DNA of 31,427 nt from Krasilnikovozyma curviuscula (taxonomy: Eukaryota; Basidiomycota; Tremellomycetes; Cystofilobasidiales; Mrakiaceae). Positions 12,955-23,347 of the stretch are shown here, one piece after another (the stretch's first letter is position 1; each line of letters begins with the position of its first letter). The position numbers were made by a program, and so were the translations under genes. The notes under the pieces are model-generated. The model saw only the letters and a program-made list of their open reading frames with translations, made no database searches and was not told where the DNA came from. Location of the stretch: contig MVAQ01000239.1 in assembly GCA_014825775.1 (NCBI GenBank), forward strand, positions 1 through 31,427, read 5' to 3'.

Positions 12955-13665
12955 ACCCTAGCAGATGCTTTCTGTATCTTTAAGACATTTTTTAGACAGA
13001 TACTTTACTGTTCGTATTTCCTTGTGTACAAGCTCGTTGGATCGCAAGAATGAAGAGTTGGATTGAGGTACCTCTGCCAGCCCTTTCCCAGTACGAATCA
13101 CATTTTACCACAATATGTAATGTAGACTCTAGACGGATTTCCTTCCACTTTCAAATGGCTCCTGCAACGAAGTTATTGCTGGATCGAAGGCAAGCTGGCA
13201 AGCCTTCGTGCTGATTATTCGTGTTTTTTTTTTTTTTTGGGTACAGATCTTTTCTGAACGGGCAGTAGGGACAAGCTCTTTCTGAAATGTGTACATTTCT
13301 TGATTACCTTGCAAACAATGTTGTGCGGGTTGATGTCATTGGGCGACAAAATTATGTTCCGCGCTTGCAGTGTTTTTGAGATTTTGACAACGACTCCCAT
13401 TCCCTGGCTTTGTCTGAGGAACACCCAAAGTATCACTTGGCTGGGTAGAAATCGGCCTCTGCTTCCTTCCTTTCTGCCCTGGTCAACAGAATCTAACGCC
13501 CAACGTCTGTCAGCCATCCCAGCTGTGAGTTAGGATCCTCTATTCCGCTTTCGTGAACCATTGTTGATATTACCTGTTTTGTCATACACAGAACGTACGT
13601 AGGAGAACTGAAATAGATACAAAGTGTTGCAGGTATCCTACCCCCCTGAGGGCTAAAGGGTCAGC
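12955..13665. other. Intergenic: permease 3' flank and ArfGAP 5' leader
   Basis: About 710 bp. It has a long T-run near 13224 and, on the plus strand, a likely 5'-UTR intron at 13525-13591 (GTGAGT donor, ACACAG acceptor, 67 nt). A possible second short leader intron ends at TTGCAG just before 13632. The minus-strand open frame near 13215-13517 lacks motifs and is probably noise. Confidence 0.45.
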
Positions 13666-16600
13666 ATGAGCACGTCTGGTGGTGTGGTAGACTTGACTGG
13701 GAAAAGCAGGGCCGCTGGACCAAGAACCAACTCTTGTGAGTTCTTCTCGCCTCTAATAGATGACTGGAGATGTTGTCTGACTGTCTTGTTCTTATTGCTG
13801 AAACGAATTTGTTTCAGCTACTGTCTTGCATACCTCGCCTCTTCAACCAGTTCCTCCCCTCAACATCAGCAGTCGTAAATCCTCAGTCCCTTTTGTTTCA
13901 TCAACATCAATCTATGACTTGAGAACCAGCCCTCCTCGAGGTGCTCCTACACGGCTATCAATCCCACCTTCGTCAAGCTCGTACTCACTTTCACCCTCCT
14001 CACACAGCGGGGCTAGTGTTGTTGGTCCTCAACCGCCATTTCCAACGCAACCTACAGCAGACTCACCCTCGTTCCGTTCATCAATAACAGCATCTCTTAA
14101 TCACCTGTCAGGTATACTACCACTATTGTCGTCTACTCTCAAATCAGCTCAGGTTGTCTCAGGCCTTCTTCTCTCGTTGGCCGAAGCTGAACGTGGTCTG
14201 TGGGATGAGGTGGAAGCTCTCTCTGTGGAGCTAGAAAGGCCTGGAATACTCGGCCAAGGAGTAGAGAAAGATTTTCTCAAGAAGATATGGGAGACTGAGG
14301 GTGGAACAACCTCTGGTTCAGTCTGTGCTCACTGTGGAAGAGGTGCTGGTGCTCCAGCTGGAACATCGCCTGTGCGACGGATAGAGGAACGCGGTAGATT
14401 CGAGACATCCGTCACGATACCACTCGTGGATTTCACGGAGACGGTGAAGAGCCTGGTGAAGGAAGGAAAGAAGGCGTGGGAGGAGGAAAGCAAAGGTTTC
14501 TACTCCGCTACTGGAAAGTACCTTGCATTACCAGCTCAGAACTACTCATCAAACGGGGATATGAATGGAGTTTCAGATGAGATTGCCAAGGCTGACAAGA
14601 TCTACGGACGGCGCGTAGAACACTTCGCGTGAGGCTAGAATCCTTCTCTGCTGAGAGCTTGGAACGACTTGACTAATAAACGTGTCTATTTCAAACTGTA
14701 TAGGGCACAACGTTTCGCTTTTCAAACCTCTCTTCTCAATTGTACCATTGGACCAGCCGCCCTCGAACTTTACACTTCGCTGTGTCTTTTCCCACTCCTA
14801 TCTGGCCAGCCGCATGCATCCTCAGGAGCACCACTGAACAGTGCAGATCAACAAAATTTCAACATTGAAAGCGTCCTTCTGTCTCGAAAAACATTAATTA
14901 CCTCGACGTGGAACAACCGTCAACGCGAAGAGTCGAACCTAGTCACGACAACATCCGCCTCATCATACGACCTCCCGGTGCCAGAATTGACGTCATCTCA
15001 CAACCCGGGAACAGCCATTTCCTCTTCGACAAAGAAACTCGGTAACCGTATAAAGAACGTTTTTTCGACGCCGTCACCGACATTCCCAGGTCCACCCCAG
15101 AAGGGCGCTGGCACTCGACACAGTCTACAGTTCTTGCCATCCGGCTCAGCATCCAAATACACTCATGGTCAGTCGACATCGTCACTGATATCTAACGCCC
15201 CCTCGGTTTCGAGTCCGAACGTATCGACATCAGCTGGTGCGATGAAGGGTATTAGGGACTTGGCTACCAATCAAGATCCGTCTTGGGCTGAACTCAAGGA
15301 TACGATAGGACGCAACAAGTCTGGAATTCTTTTTTCTTTATCATCATCATCAGTGACAGCATCGTCTTCAAATTCCAATTCTGTGAGCTCTAGTGATACA
15401 GAGAAAATTTGGGTTGTTCTCAAAAATTCGCAACTGCTTGAATATGCACCGGAGACGGGCGAATTCAAAGGAAGTACGGATGTAAAGTTTGCGAGTGCTA
15501 GAGATGGTGGAGGAGGATCGGGAAGAGGTGGACAGCATAGGAGGTTTGTCTTCGAACTTGTGACTCTCAATGGGATCCGGGTTTGGCAGGCAACGAGTGA
15601 GAGGGAGAAATTGGAATGGATTGCTGTTCTCGGGAATGCTATAGAGGGTAAGTCTTCGGTTGAGCCCGGATGAATGATGTTGGGATTAACTCAGGATCAT
15701 TTGTAGCTTCAATCAATGGCACCGACACACTCTCGACTGGCCACTCGCCCTTCCGCTCTCGAAATGGAAATGGTCTTCCATCGTCCTCAGTGGACGACCT
15801 TGGTCTTATGGGGCTTGGTTACGGTCTTCCTCGAAACCCTCAACTCGGTGGTGGCATTGGCGGTACTGGTAGCTCAGCTTCTGGCTCTGGGCTGTCTAAT
15901 TGGACTTCCAAGATCGGTGTCGCTGGCCGGAAGACAAGTAAGAAGGACAAGCGTCGATCTGGCGGAATTTTTTCTTCGAATGATATCATTCCAGAAGGAA
16001 ACCAGGGCAACAATGTCAGAGGAGGCATGAGTCTGGACATTCAAAGGTCAGACGGCTACACCAAATACCAGCAACTGTCTCCTCAACAGCAGCGTCAACC
16101 GTCTTTCAAAGTGTCATCACCACCTGGCTTCCCAGGACTTTCTCGAAAAGATACCAGTGCTTCTCTAGTGACAACTGGATCAACCGGATCTGTCCCCTCT
16201 ATACCACCTTTCTCAAGACCATTCACGCCGTTGGCAATGCCAGCTGACGCTGCACCGGGTATGGCGCCAGGTGGAAGTGGCTCTTCTTTTTCGCTTCCGC
16301 CGGCCGTTACCGACAGCAGAAAGTCGATTGAGGATGCGGTTGAGAAGATGCTAAATGCTGATACTGGTGCAAGTGGAACACCAACGAGAAGAGCTGTCAG
16401 TGAAAGCAGCATCATGACTTCACAACCTCAATATTCCCAGTACCGGCAGAATGGCAATGACTTCAGCCAAGGTGGTTCAGTTCCGGAAATTATGGATATT
16501 GTGACTAGGGATGGGAACAGGAACTGTGTTGACTGTGGAAGAGCCAGTAAGTTTGACTTTTTTTTCGCTTAATGTAATTCGGCTGATCATTCCTCTGTTC

Positions 16601-17191
16601 TCTCTTAGATCCAAAATGGGCGACAATTGCATTACACAATCAACCTCAAGTAGCTTTTATGTGCTTAAGTTGTTCTGGCATCCACCGGTCGCTTGGATCT
16701 CACGTCAGTAAAGTCCGGGCAGTCGAGCTCGATCTTTGGTCAGATGAGATGAGAAGGGTCGCTTGTACTTGGGGAAACTTCGCTGTAAATGATGTCTGGG
16801 AAGCCTCGGCACTGAATCCTCCCTCGTTTGAGGAGAGGGGTAAAGAGTAGGCTGTTTCTGCTGTCCACTGTCGTCCAACTCTCAGCTGATTTTCTTTCGT
16901 GTCTCTCCGCGTAGCATGACTAAATTCATCATGGAAAAGTACGTCAAGCAAAGATGGAGAGCTCCCCACCTCTTAGAAGAAGATTCAGGTTTACCAACAG
17001 CCCCAGTCAGCAGTACCAGCAACAACACCAACTATAGCAACTTGCAGCGTTTACAGCAGCCACATCATATACCCGACAATTATACTCTCCAAGTTGACCC
17101 CAGTAGTAACCATTTGTCTTCGCCTCAACATCAATCCCGACGAACCCCTTCACGTTCTAGCTCTATTATTTCTATAGGGGCAGCGTTATAG
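13666..17191 (+). CDS. BAR-PH-ArfGAP domain protein (ACAP/ASAP-like Arf GTPase activator)
   Basis: Six exons: 13666-13735, 13818-14628, 14704-15647, 15707-16546, 16609-16846, 16915-17191; 1059 residues. Layout: Ser/Pro-rich N-terminus; helical BAR-like region (about 110-350, with an AEAERGLWDEVEALSVEL helix and IYGRRVEHFAAQRFAFQ); a Ser-rich linker; a PH domain (about 500-607) ending REKLEWIAVLGNAI; a long disordered linker; and the ArfGAP zinc finger (about 875-990) with CVDC and CLSC cysteine pairs 16 residues apart, the arginine finger in GIHRSLGSH, and a C-terminal helix FIMEKYVKQRW. Such proteins sense curved phosphoinositide membranes and stimulate GTP hydrolysis on Arf in Golgi, endosome or septation traffic. 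The junction 16846/16915 uses a weak GTAGGC donor, chosen because it alone keeps FIMEKY in frame. No ankyrin repeats follow, unlike animal ACAPs. Confidence 0.9.
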
Positions 17192-17619
17192 AGATAACTG
17201 GCGGCTAATCATAAGCATCTCTTCGTTTATCACGGAGTAAGCCACTCAATGAGTTTCCTTTCGTAGGGCTACTTATATAAAAATTCAGCGCTCAAGGCAT
17301 GTTTCAAGTCAAGTTTTGTTTGTATTGGTTCAAAACGATGTGTTTGGCTTTTCGTGCGTTTCATCCTGTGTTTACAAGCTGGCAAACATCATTTGAGACT
17401 GAGGTAGTGAGAATACCCAGGTGACTAGGCCTGACAGCAATGTAATTTGAATTGTGAGAGGTGATATGATAATTGCCATTGCCATTGGTTTATTCACCTT
17501 GCGCTGCATTGAATTTATCGAAAAACGACTTCGTTACCACGGCTGTATCATTTAAGTAGTTTGAAACCGCCACACGAGAATGTCGAATGTCAAGAAAACG
17601 TCCCTATCATTCACCTAGC
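17192..17619. other. Convergent 3' ends, no gene
   Basis: The ArfGAP gene and the minus-strand gene at 17620-20970 converge here. The 428 bp are AT-rich, with repeated TTTG/TTTGT runs, and hold both 3' UTRs. I see no ORF or structured RNA. Confidence 0.5.
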
Positions 17620-20600
17620 TTACCCTACAACTTGAGCTTGAGATGGTGCAAGTGGAGGTTGCTGACTACCTACAAGACCAGATGGGCTGGCGATACCATT
17701 TATTGTGCTATTGTTGATAGTTTCGGATAGAGTGGGTGGCGCAGGTAATGGACCACTGTTAGAAGGAGGTTGTGAATCAAGAGGAAGGGGTGGGACAAGG
17801 TGATGGTGGTGGTGATGGCCGATATGATGAGAATGACCATTGTGACTAGCCGAACCAGCAGGGTGAGAATGAGTTGGTCCTGAAAGTTGTTGGTGCGAAT
17901 GAGCATGAGCATGATGGTGGTGATGAGGTAAAGGTAACACTGGCAAGTTTCCCTTGTCAAGGTGCGACGTGGATGGGAAAGTTAAGACAGGTAGAGTGGT
18001 AGTACTGCTAACATTGGTAGGAGGAGCTGAGCCGTGATGCTTGAACAAAGGTTCAGCTGGTCGGTGATGTTGTAACCCGAAGGGATGACTTGGCGGAAGC
18101 TTCGACGTATAACTACTGGTGACGCCCGGGAGACCATCGCTGAGCATCGAGATAATCGACGATGGCTTGCCCATTGCAGGTTGTTCAGTTCGTTGCGGAG
18201 GTGGTGGCTGCTGTTGAGGTGGTGGTGGAAGATATGAGGAAGGCCCTGACGCGCGAGAGCTTATATCCTTGTAGTTGTGTTGCCCGTATGAGCTGGGCTC
18301 TCGATGTCTTTCCATACCATTCGGTAAGCTAGGTTGAGGAAGAGTGCTAGGCAAGCCATGGAAGTATGGTGGTGTCCAAGATTTCGGTGGATCACTCGAA
18401 CCATTGCGAGAAGAATCTGGGTAGACCGGATTGTTGGAAACAGGGTAGCTTGAACCAGCAGCATTCGGGACTTGTGAAGTCGAGGGCGCAGAAGGATTTT
18501 TGAAAGACGGAATTGTTACAGGTGCCCATGACTTGAGTTTATTCGGATTTGATGCCTTCTGTTGCCCGTTCTGAATGACGTTGTCCATGATTGAGGCAGA
18601 AGTAGCCCCTGGTGGACGATTACTAGCAGCTGATGAAGGATTCAAAGTCAAGTAAGAAGGCGGGTCGTACTTTGACTGATGGTGATGGTGATGTTGATGT
18701 TGGTGTTGAGACAGCGGTTGTGGTATAGGCGGGGGAGGAGGTTGGTGATATAGAGGTTGATGAGGGTAAGAGCTGCTCGATTTATTAGATGATGCCGCTG
18801 ATCCAGATAGCCAGGCTGGAACCCTACTCTCATATGCAGAGTTAGTGTGCGAAGAAAGACGGTTGCCGTAAGCATCCAGTGAGACAGGTGTGTATTTCGA
18901 TGAGGAAGATGTCGAATGATTGCCTGAAGGGTGGTGCTTGGACATAGACGACGTGGAAGTCTTCTTTTGGTGCTTTTGAGAGTTTTCCAGGTAAGCAGCT
19001 CCACCATATCCACCAATTCCTGGCGTGTTGACTGCAATCCCCATCATTCTCAGGTCATCCTTCCATTCATCATCGTCTGTCGGTTTGCATCCACCTTCAC
19101 TAGTAATCTTCATCCTTTTCCTACTGACATCACATTGTGTAACTTGGAACTCCTCAGTTGAGGGCGGCGCGTAGTAGGAGCTGTCTCGTTGGAAGCGCCA
19201 CCCACTGCCCACATCAGGATGCAGTTTTCCGTACCGGAACACGGGGTCGTACAATGCGAGTGATATATTGTCATATTCTCTTCTGTTTTCGTGTATTTCA
19301 GAGATCTTCCGAGTGTATTCAGCAGCATGCGCAGAGTAGGCAGTGATCTGTGGTAGAGGTTAAAGTATATGAGTCGCAATGCAGGCCGCTAGAGGCCGAA
19401 ATGTTAAATAAGAGGACTCACGTTCCAGTGACTCAGCACAACAGCTCGATCAGCCAATCGTACTCGGTCATGTTCTTGATTCTCGGCGCTAACCAACCAC
19501 AGAGGATAGGATCGCTCAAAGTCAGAACTGACGGCGCTGGCTCGTGAGGGCCAAAACTCACATTTCGGTTTCGATGCTATTTGCAATAGCTCTCTCCTTC
19601 AACTTGGCAACGAGCTCCCAATAGCCCTTCAGTTCGGTAGAAGATCCATCCTTGACGGCAGCTGTCTCTTTGTCTAAGAGCGCAAGAGCCCTAGAACCCA
19701 ACCAACAAAGTATCGTTTGAAACGCGCGCCAAGAGTAGAGAACAAATGAGTAACTTACTCTTCTTTTCTTTGTTTAGCTGCCTCTCTAGCACTCTTCGAA
19801 CCATGATAACCGTGATTCAGAGGTGCTCCTGGGGGTCTCACGGGCTCGTCGCCATCACTGCCGACTCGAACCTCACCATCCTCCGGCTTGTTCTTTCCCT
19901 TATCTGCGGTTGGGGTAGACACCGATGAAGGAACTGTAGTTGGGGCCTGAGAAGATAGACTCAGGCCCTTCGCCTTAAAGCCTTTCTTTCGCCCCTTGGT
20001 TGTTGGTGGAGGAGCCATCACTTCAACGACGGGCTCAGCTTCAACTTCAGGCTCAGTTTTAGGTTCTAAAATATAGTTTTCGGCTACTGATGCTTCTTCC
20101 AATGGTGTATCCAACTCCAGCTGGACAAGCGCTTCAACATCTTCAGTTTGAAATCCTTCTTCCTTCACTGCAAATTCTTGTTCGATGGCAAGTCCTTCTC
20201 TCTCGACTTGACTGGCTTCGGGAGTAGGTTCTTCCAGGACGAGGTCTTCTTCCGCTGGATTAGTTTCGAGGAATTCGAGGAAAGAGGAGCACACCAGACG
20301 CGGCGTAAAAAAAAAAGAGATTAGCCGGTGATCAAAACAGCATAGTGAGACACGGATAACGCCAGATTAGGAAAAAAAAACTCTTACGTTGTTCCTCATC
20401 GCCTTCAACAAAACTACCACTGCTCTTTCTCGTACTACCCCATCTACCACCACCACTCCCCTTCTTCCTTCGATCAACCTTTGTGACAGCGACTGTTGAT
20501 ATGGATGGAGTCGAACTCTTCCTTCCGCTGCTGGCGGCTTTACTCGATGACCCAGACGAAGAGTTGTTCTTCATTGGAACAGATACGGCATCCGTGTCGT

Positions 20601-20970
20601 GATCTTCTTCTTCAGCATCCAGAAGTTGATCGTCATCCCTTGTCGAAGCAAGTGTCGCTGCCGTTCCGTGACTCGAGAGAGATTCGGTGCTTTCCTCTGT
20701 GACAATTTTCGTTTTCTTTACTGCAGGTGGTGATTTGTCGTCAGCTTCTTTGTGATTTACTCTTGATCTTTTACGTGACATGGGAGAGGCTGAGGTCGAT
20801 ACTGAGGTGGCGGTAGTCTCCGCAAATGGTTTGTTCAAGACCGAAGTCGACCGTGTCTTTTCGGTGAAGGATGATATTGACCTGGCAAGAGAAGGGTCCT
20901 TGATGGTGTCTGTCGAATCAGAAAAGGATTTTCTACCAGAGGAGCTCCTCCTCCTAGTTGAAGAGGCCAT
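17620..20970 (-). CDS. Large disordered nuclear-type protein with Sds3/Dep1-like coiled coil (tentative)
   Basis: Five exons: 20970-20388, 20254-19759, 19690-19562, 19488-19422, 19347-17620; all in frame, 1000 residues. The N-terminus (1-195) is basic and Ser/Thr-rich (MASSTRRRSSSGRKS, SRKRSRV, AVKKTK), suggesting nuclear localisation. Residues 196-350 are acidic, then Lys/Gly-rich. A predicted helical segment follows at about 345-460, with ALALLDKETAAVKDGSS then YWELVAKLKER. This resembles the start of the Sds3-like coiled coil found in Rpd3/Sin3 histone-deacetylase subunits. The last 500 residues are Pro/Ser/His-rich low complexity with a run of histidines near 930-950. The helical match is weak and from memory of the family, so the product could be another chromatin or transcription cofactor. 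The divergent-looking 5' flank to the right is unusually long. Confidence 0.75.
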
Positions 20971-23347
20971 TGGCTTTGCGTGGCCACTTCCCGATTAAGG
21001 TACGTCGGTGGTGGCTTGTGAGTGGCACGACTCCGGTGAAATGAACTCGTTAGATGTGTTGGTTCAGGATGGCTTCAAGATGTTGCAAGATAATATTTAG
21101 TAGATCCTGATAGGGAGATTGGATTGAGAATTGCTGGACAACTGCTTTTGTTTTGTCGAGACAGTCGGAATGCCACCGGGAGGCGAAGGGAATGGAAAAG
21201 CGTTGATGAGACGAGTCGGGAACGCCAACGATGATATTGGCAAAACTTACTCGGATCCTACTGTAATTCAGCGACTATGTTGTCCAACCCTGAGTGCGTG
21301 AAGTGAAAGGGTTCAAGGAAACGGTGAAAGTATACACACAGGCGAACCAAAAGGACACGAAATTGGGACGACGTGGAAACAAATTTAGGCAGTGTCAACG
21401 CCAAAAAGACATCCAGTCGATAGAAATGAACAGAGTGACTCACTTTTGACTGTCTACCGATGTGTGTACAGGGAAGTATGTACAGTTTTTTTTCACTCCG
21501 GTAGCCACACGCTGATCATCAAAACCAAGGTTTTCAACAAGTAAAAAAATGATAAAAATGTCAGTCCGAGAGTGAATCAAAGGCATAGAGGGGAGAAGAT
21601 GAGACCCAAGAGCAGTATGGGGGTGTTGGTTCTATGATGGAAACATTTTTTGGGTGGGAAAGTGTCAAAAAATGCGCCAACTGCGCCTACTCATAAATCG
21701 AACACCTTCCTCCCCCCTCCCCCTTCCCAACTACAAAAATGATGATGATGATCCAATATTGGTGCCAGAATGCACTCACATACTATCTCAGTAGGAACCC
21801 AGCAAGAAAAGAGCGAGGCTCACAGCAATAAAACAAATGGACACCCTGGGGATGACAGTGGTGAATTGGAACCGTGAGGTTTGCGAATATGTCGCCCGAG
21901 ACAAAGACAGAACTTGAATTTACACGTAGTCGTTTCCTTGAGACGTTACTTTCCAGTGGAAGGGGGATCGTGTCTATTTGTTGAGGAAAGTTGAGTGTTG
22001 GAAGATGATCGAATGAGAGCCCCCTTTCTTTGATTTCGTCAAGCGTCGCGGAGAGTGAAAATAAACTCGCTGGTTTTCGTGGCAGATGCGTTCCGAACAA
22101 GGTACACAAAGCGAATGTCAGCGTCCAGATCGACGGGGAGATTACAAGAATCCGAGATTAGGCAGCCGATTTATCCTGCTTTTGTGTTTTTTTTTTTCAG
22201 GGCGGTGGTCGTTCCTGCATTAACCCGTGGCGGCAAGTCCAGATGAGAAAGCACGGCCCCCCTGAGTGCCTGAAGTCACATCCGAAACAGTTGGAAGGTA
22301 ACCAAAGAGCGAAGAGAGAAAGATCAAAGAAGTGGAAGAGGAAATAAGCAAGATGCCTTGTCGTTAAGGCGTCGACTGTGTAGTGCCCACTCGACCGTCT
22401 CACGCACGCGAGAATCCTTATTCGAACTTGGTTTCCTTAGCAGAAGCAAGCAATCCAGTGGGACTTAGCCATACCCCCAAATACCGTCTAGAATCACTTC
22501 TCATGTGATTCTATGAGGCATTCGAATGGGAATAGCAGTTCTCACCGCTCTTCTCCAGCGAAACAGAATTCTCAGGCACTGAAACACCAAACAAGAAATG
22601 ATCCATCACGCATCCTGACGAGGTGCTGTCAATCTAGAGAAGCTCTGGAATAAGACAGGAGAGAGCCGGTGGTCTAGACGGTTGGACTTTGGCTGGGATT
22701 GACTTACTCCCAGCCAAATCCCAATCCCCCACAAGTTCTGACCTTCCAGCCAATTCTACCAGATACCATTCGATTTCTTAGTACACCAATATTTTTCCAG
22801 GTATCTGAAAAGATAGAATGAAGAGGAAAGACAAATAATGCAGCAGAAAAGGCCTACTTTGTATCTGGTCGGTTGACGATTTGGAATATCCTTCCTAGAG
22901 AACCCTGCAAACAACGGAGAGGATATGAGGACAGTCGTCAACCAATAGAAAGAAGAAGGATACAATACCAAGTATAAACGGGAAATAGAAGCCCCGTTCA
23001 GTTTGGACGATGATCGTTGACAGCGAATGCTCCAGCTCGCGTGCTTTCAGTCCTCGCCTGATAAAAGTTATCTACGATCTCGCGGCGATGAAAAAATGGA
23101 GCCATTCGAAGCGCTGAATACATTTTTATTAACTGAGAGTGCTTCTATTTATCACAAACATAACGAGACGTCTCGTGATACCCAACCAAAGGCCGCAATT
23201 GAGGGCAATAGTCTGAAGATGACATCGCCCACATGAAGGCCGAGAGGTGTGATGATTTACAAAATTGCTTATGTGCACAGGTTATAACGATGAGTGATGG
23301 GTATTTGGTGATGGAATTGGCGTGATAAAGACGATGATGGTTGACGA
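20971..23347. other. 2.4-kb gene-poor stretch upstream of the Sds3-like gene
   Basis: The left part (20971 to about 21450) is likely the promoter and leader of the minus-strand gene. Open frames of 60-108 codons exist on both strands (for example 21783-22109 minus, 22756-22971 minus), but several begin at non-ATG codons and none shows a family motif. The region has homopolymer tracts (T8-T10 at about 21486 and 22187), an ATGATGATGATGATC run near 21740, a perfect hairpin at 22688-22718 and tRNA-like remnants around 22350-22750. A non-coding transcript is possible. Confidence 0.45.
22688..22718. repeat. Perfect 11-bp inverted repeat (hairpin)
   Basis: TTTGGCTGGGA (22688-22698) is followed by a 9-nt loop and its exact complement TCCCAGCCAAA (22708-22718). 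No T-run follows, so it does not look like a Pol III or bacterial terminator. It sits between an A-box-like TGGTCTAGACG (22670-22680) and a B-box-like AGTTCTGACC (from 22734). Confidence 0.8.

Noticed and set aside
12833..12961. Read-through tail of the permease past exon 12
   Set aside because: The GTGAGA donor and CTGCAG acceptor give the FVYVY terminus that fits the family; read-through gives an unrelated Cys-rich tail.
15271..16415. Several 100-codon minus-strand ORFs over the ArfGAP gene
   Set aside because: Shadows of a well-supported spliced plus-strand gene with PH and ArfGAP motifs.
21783..22109. 108-codon minus-strand ORF in the large intergenic region
   Set aside because: Starts at a TTG, no motif, no splice or promoter support.
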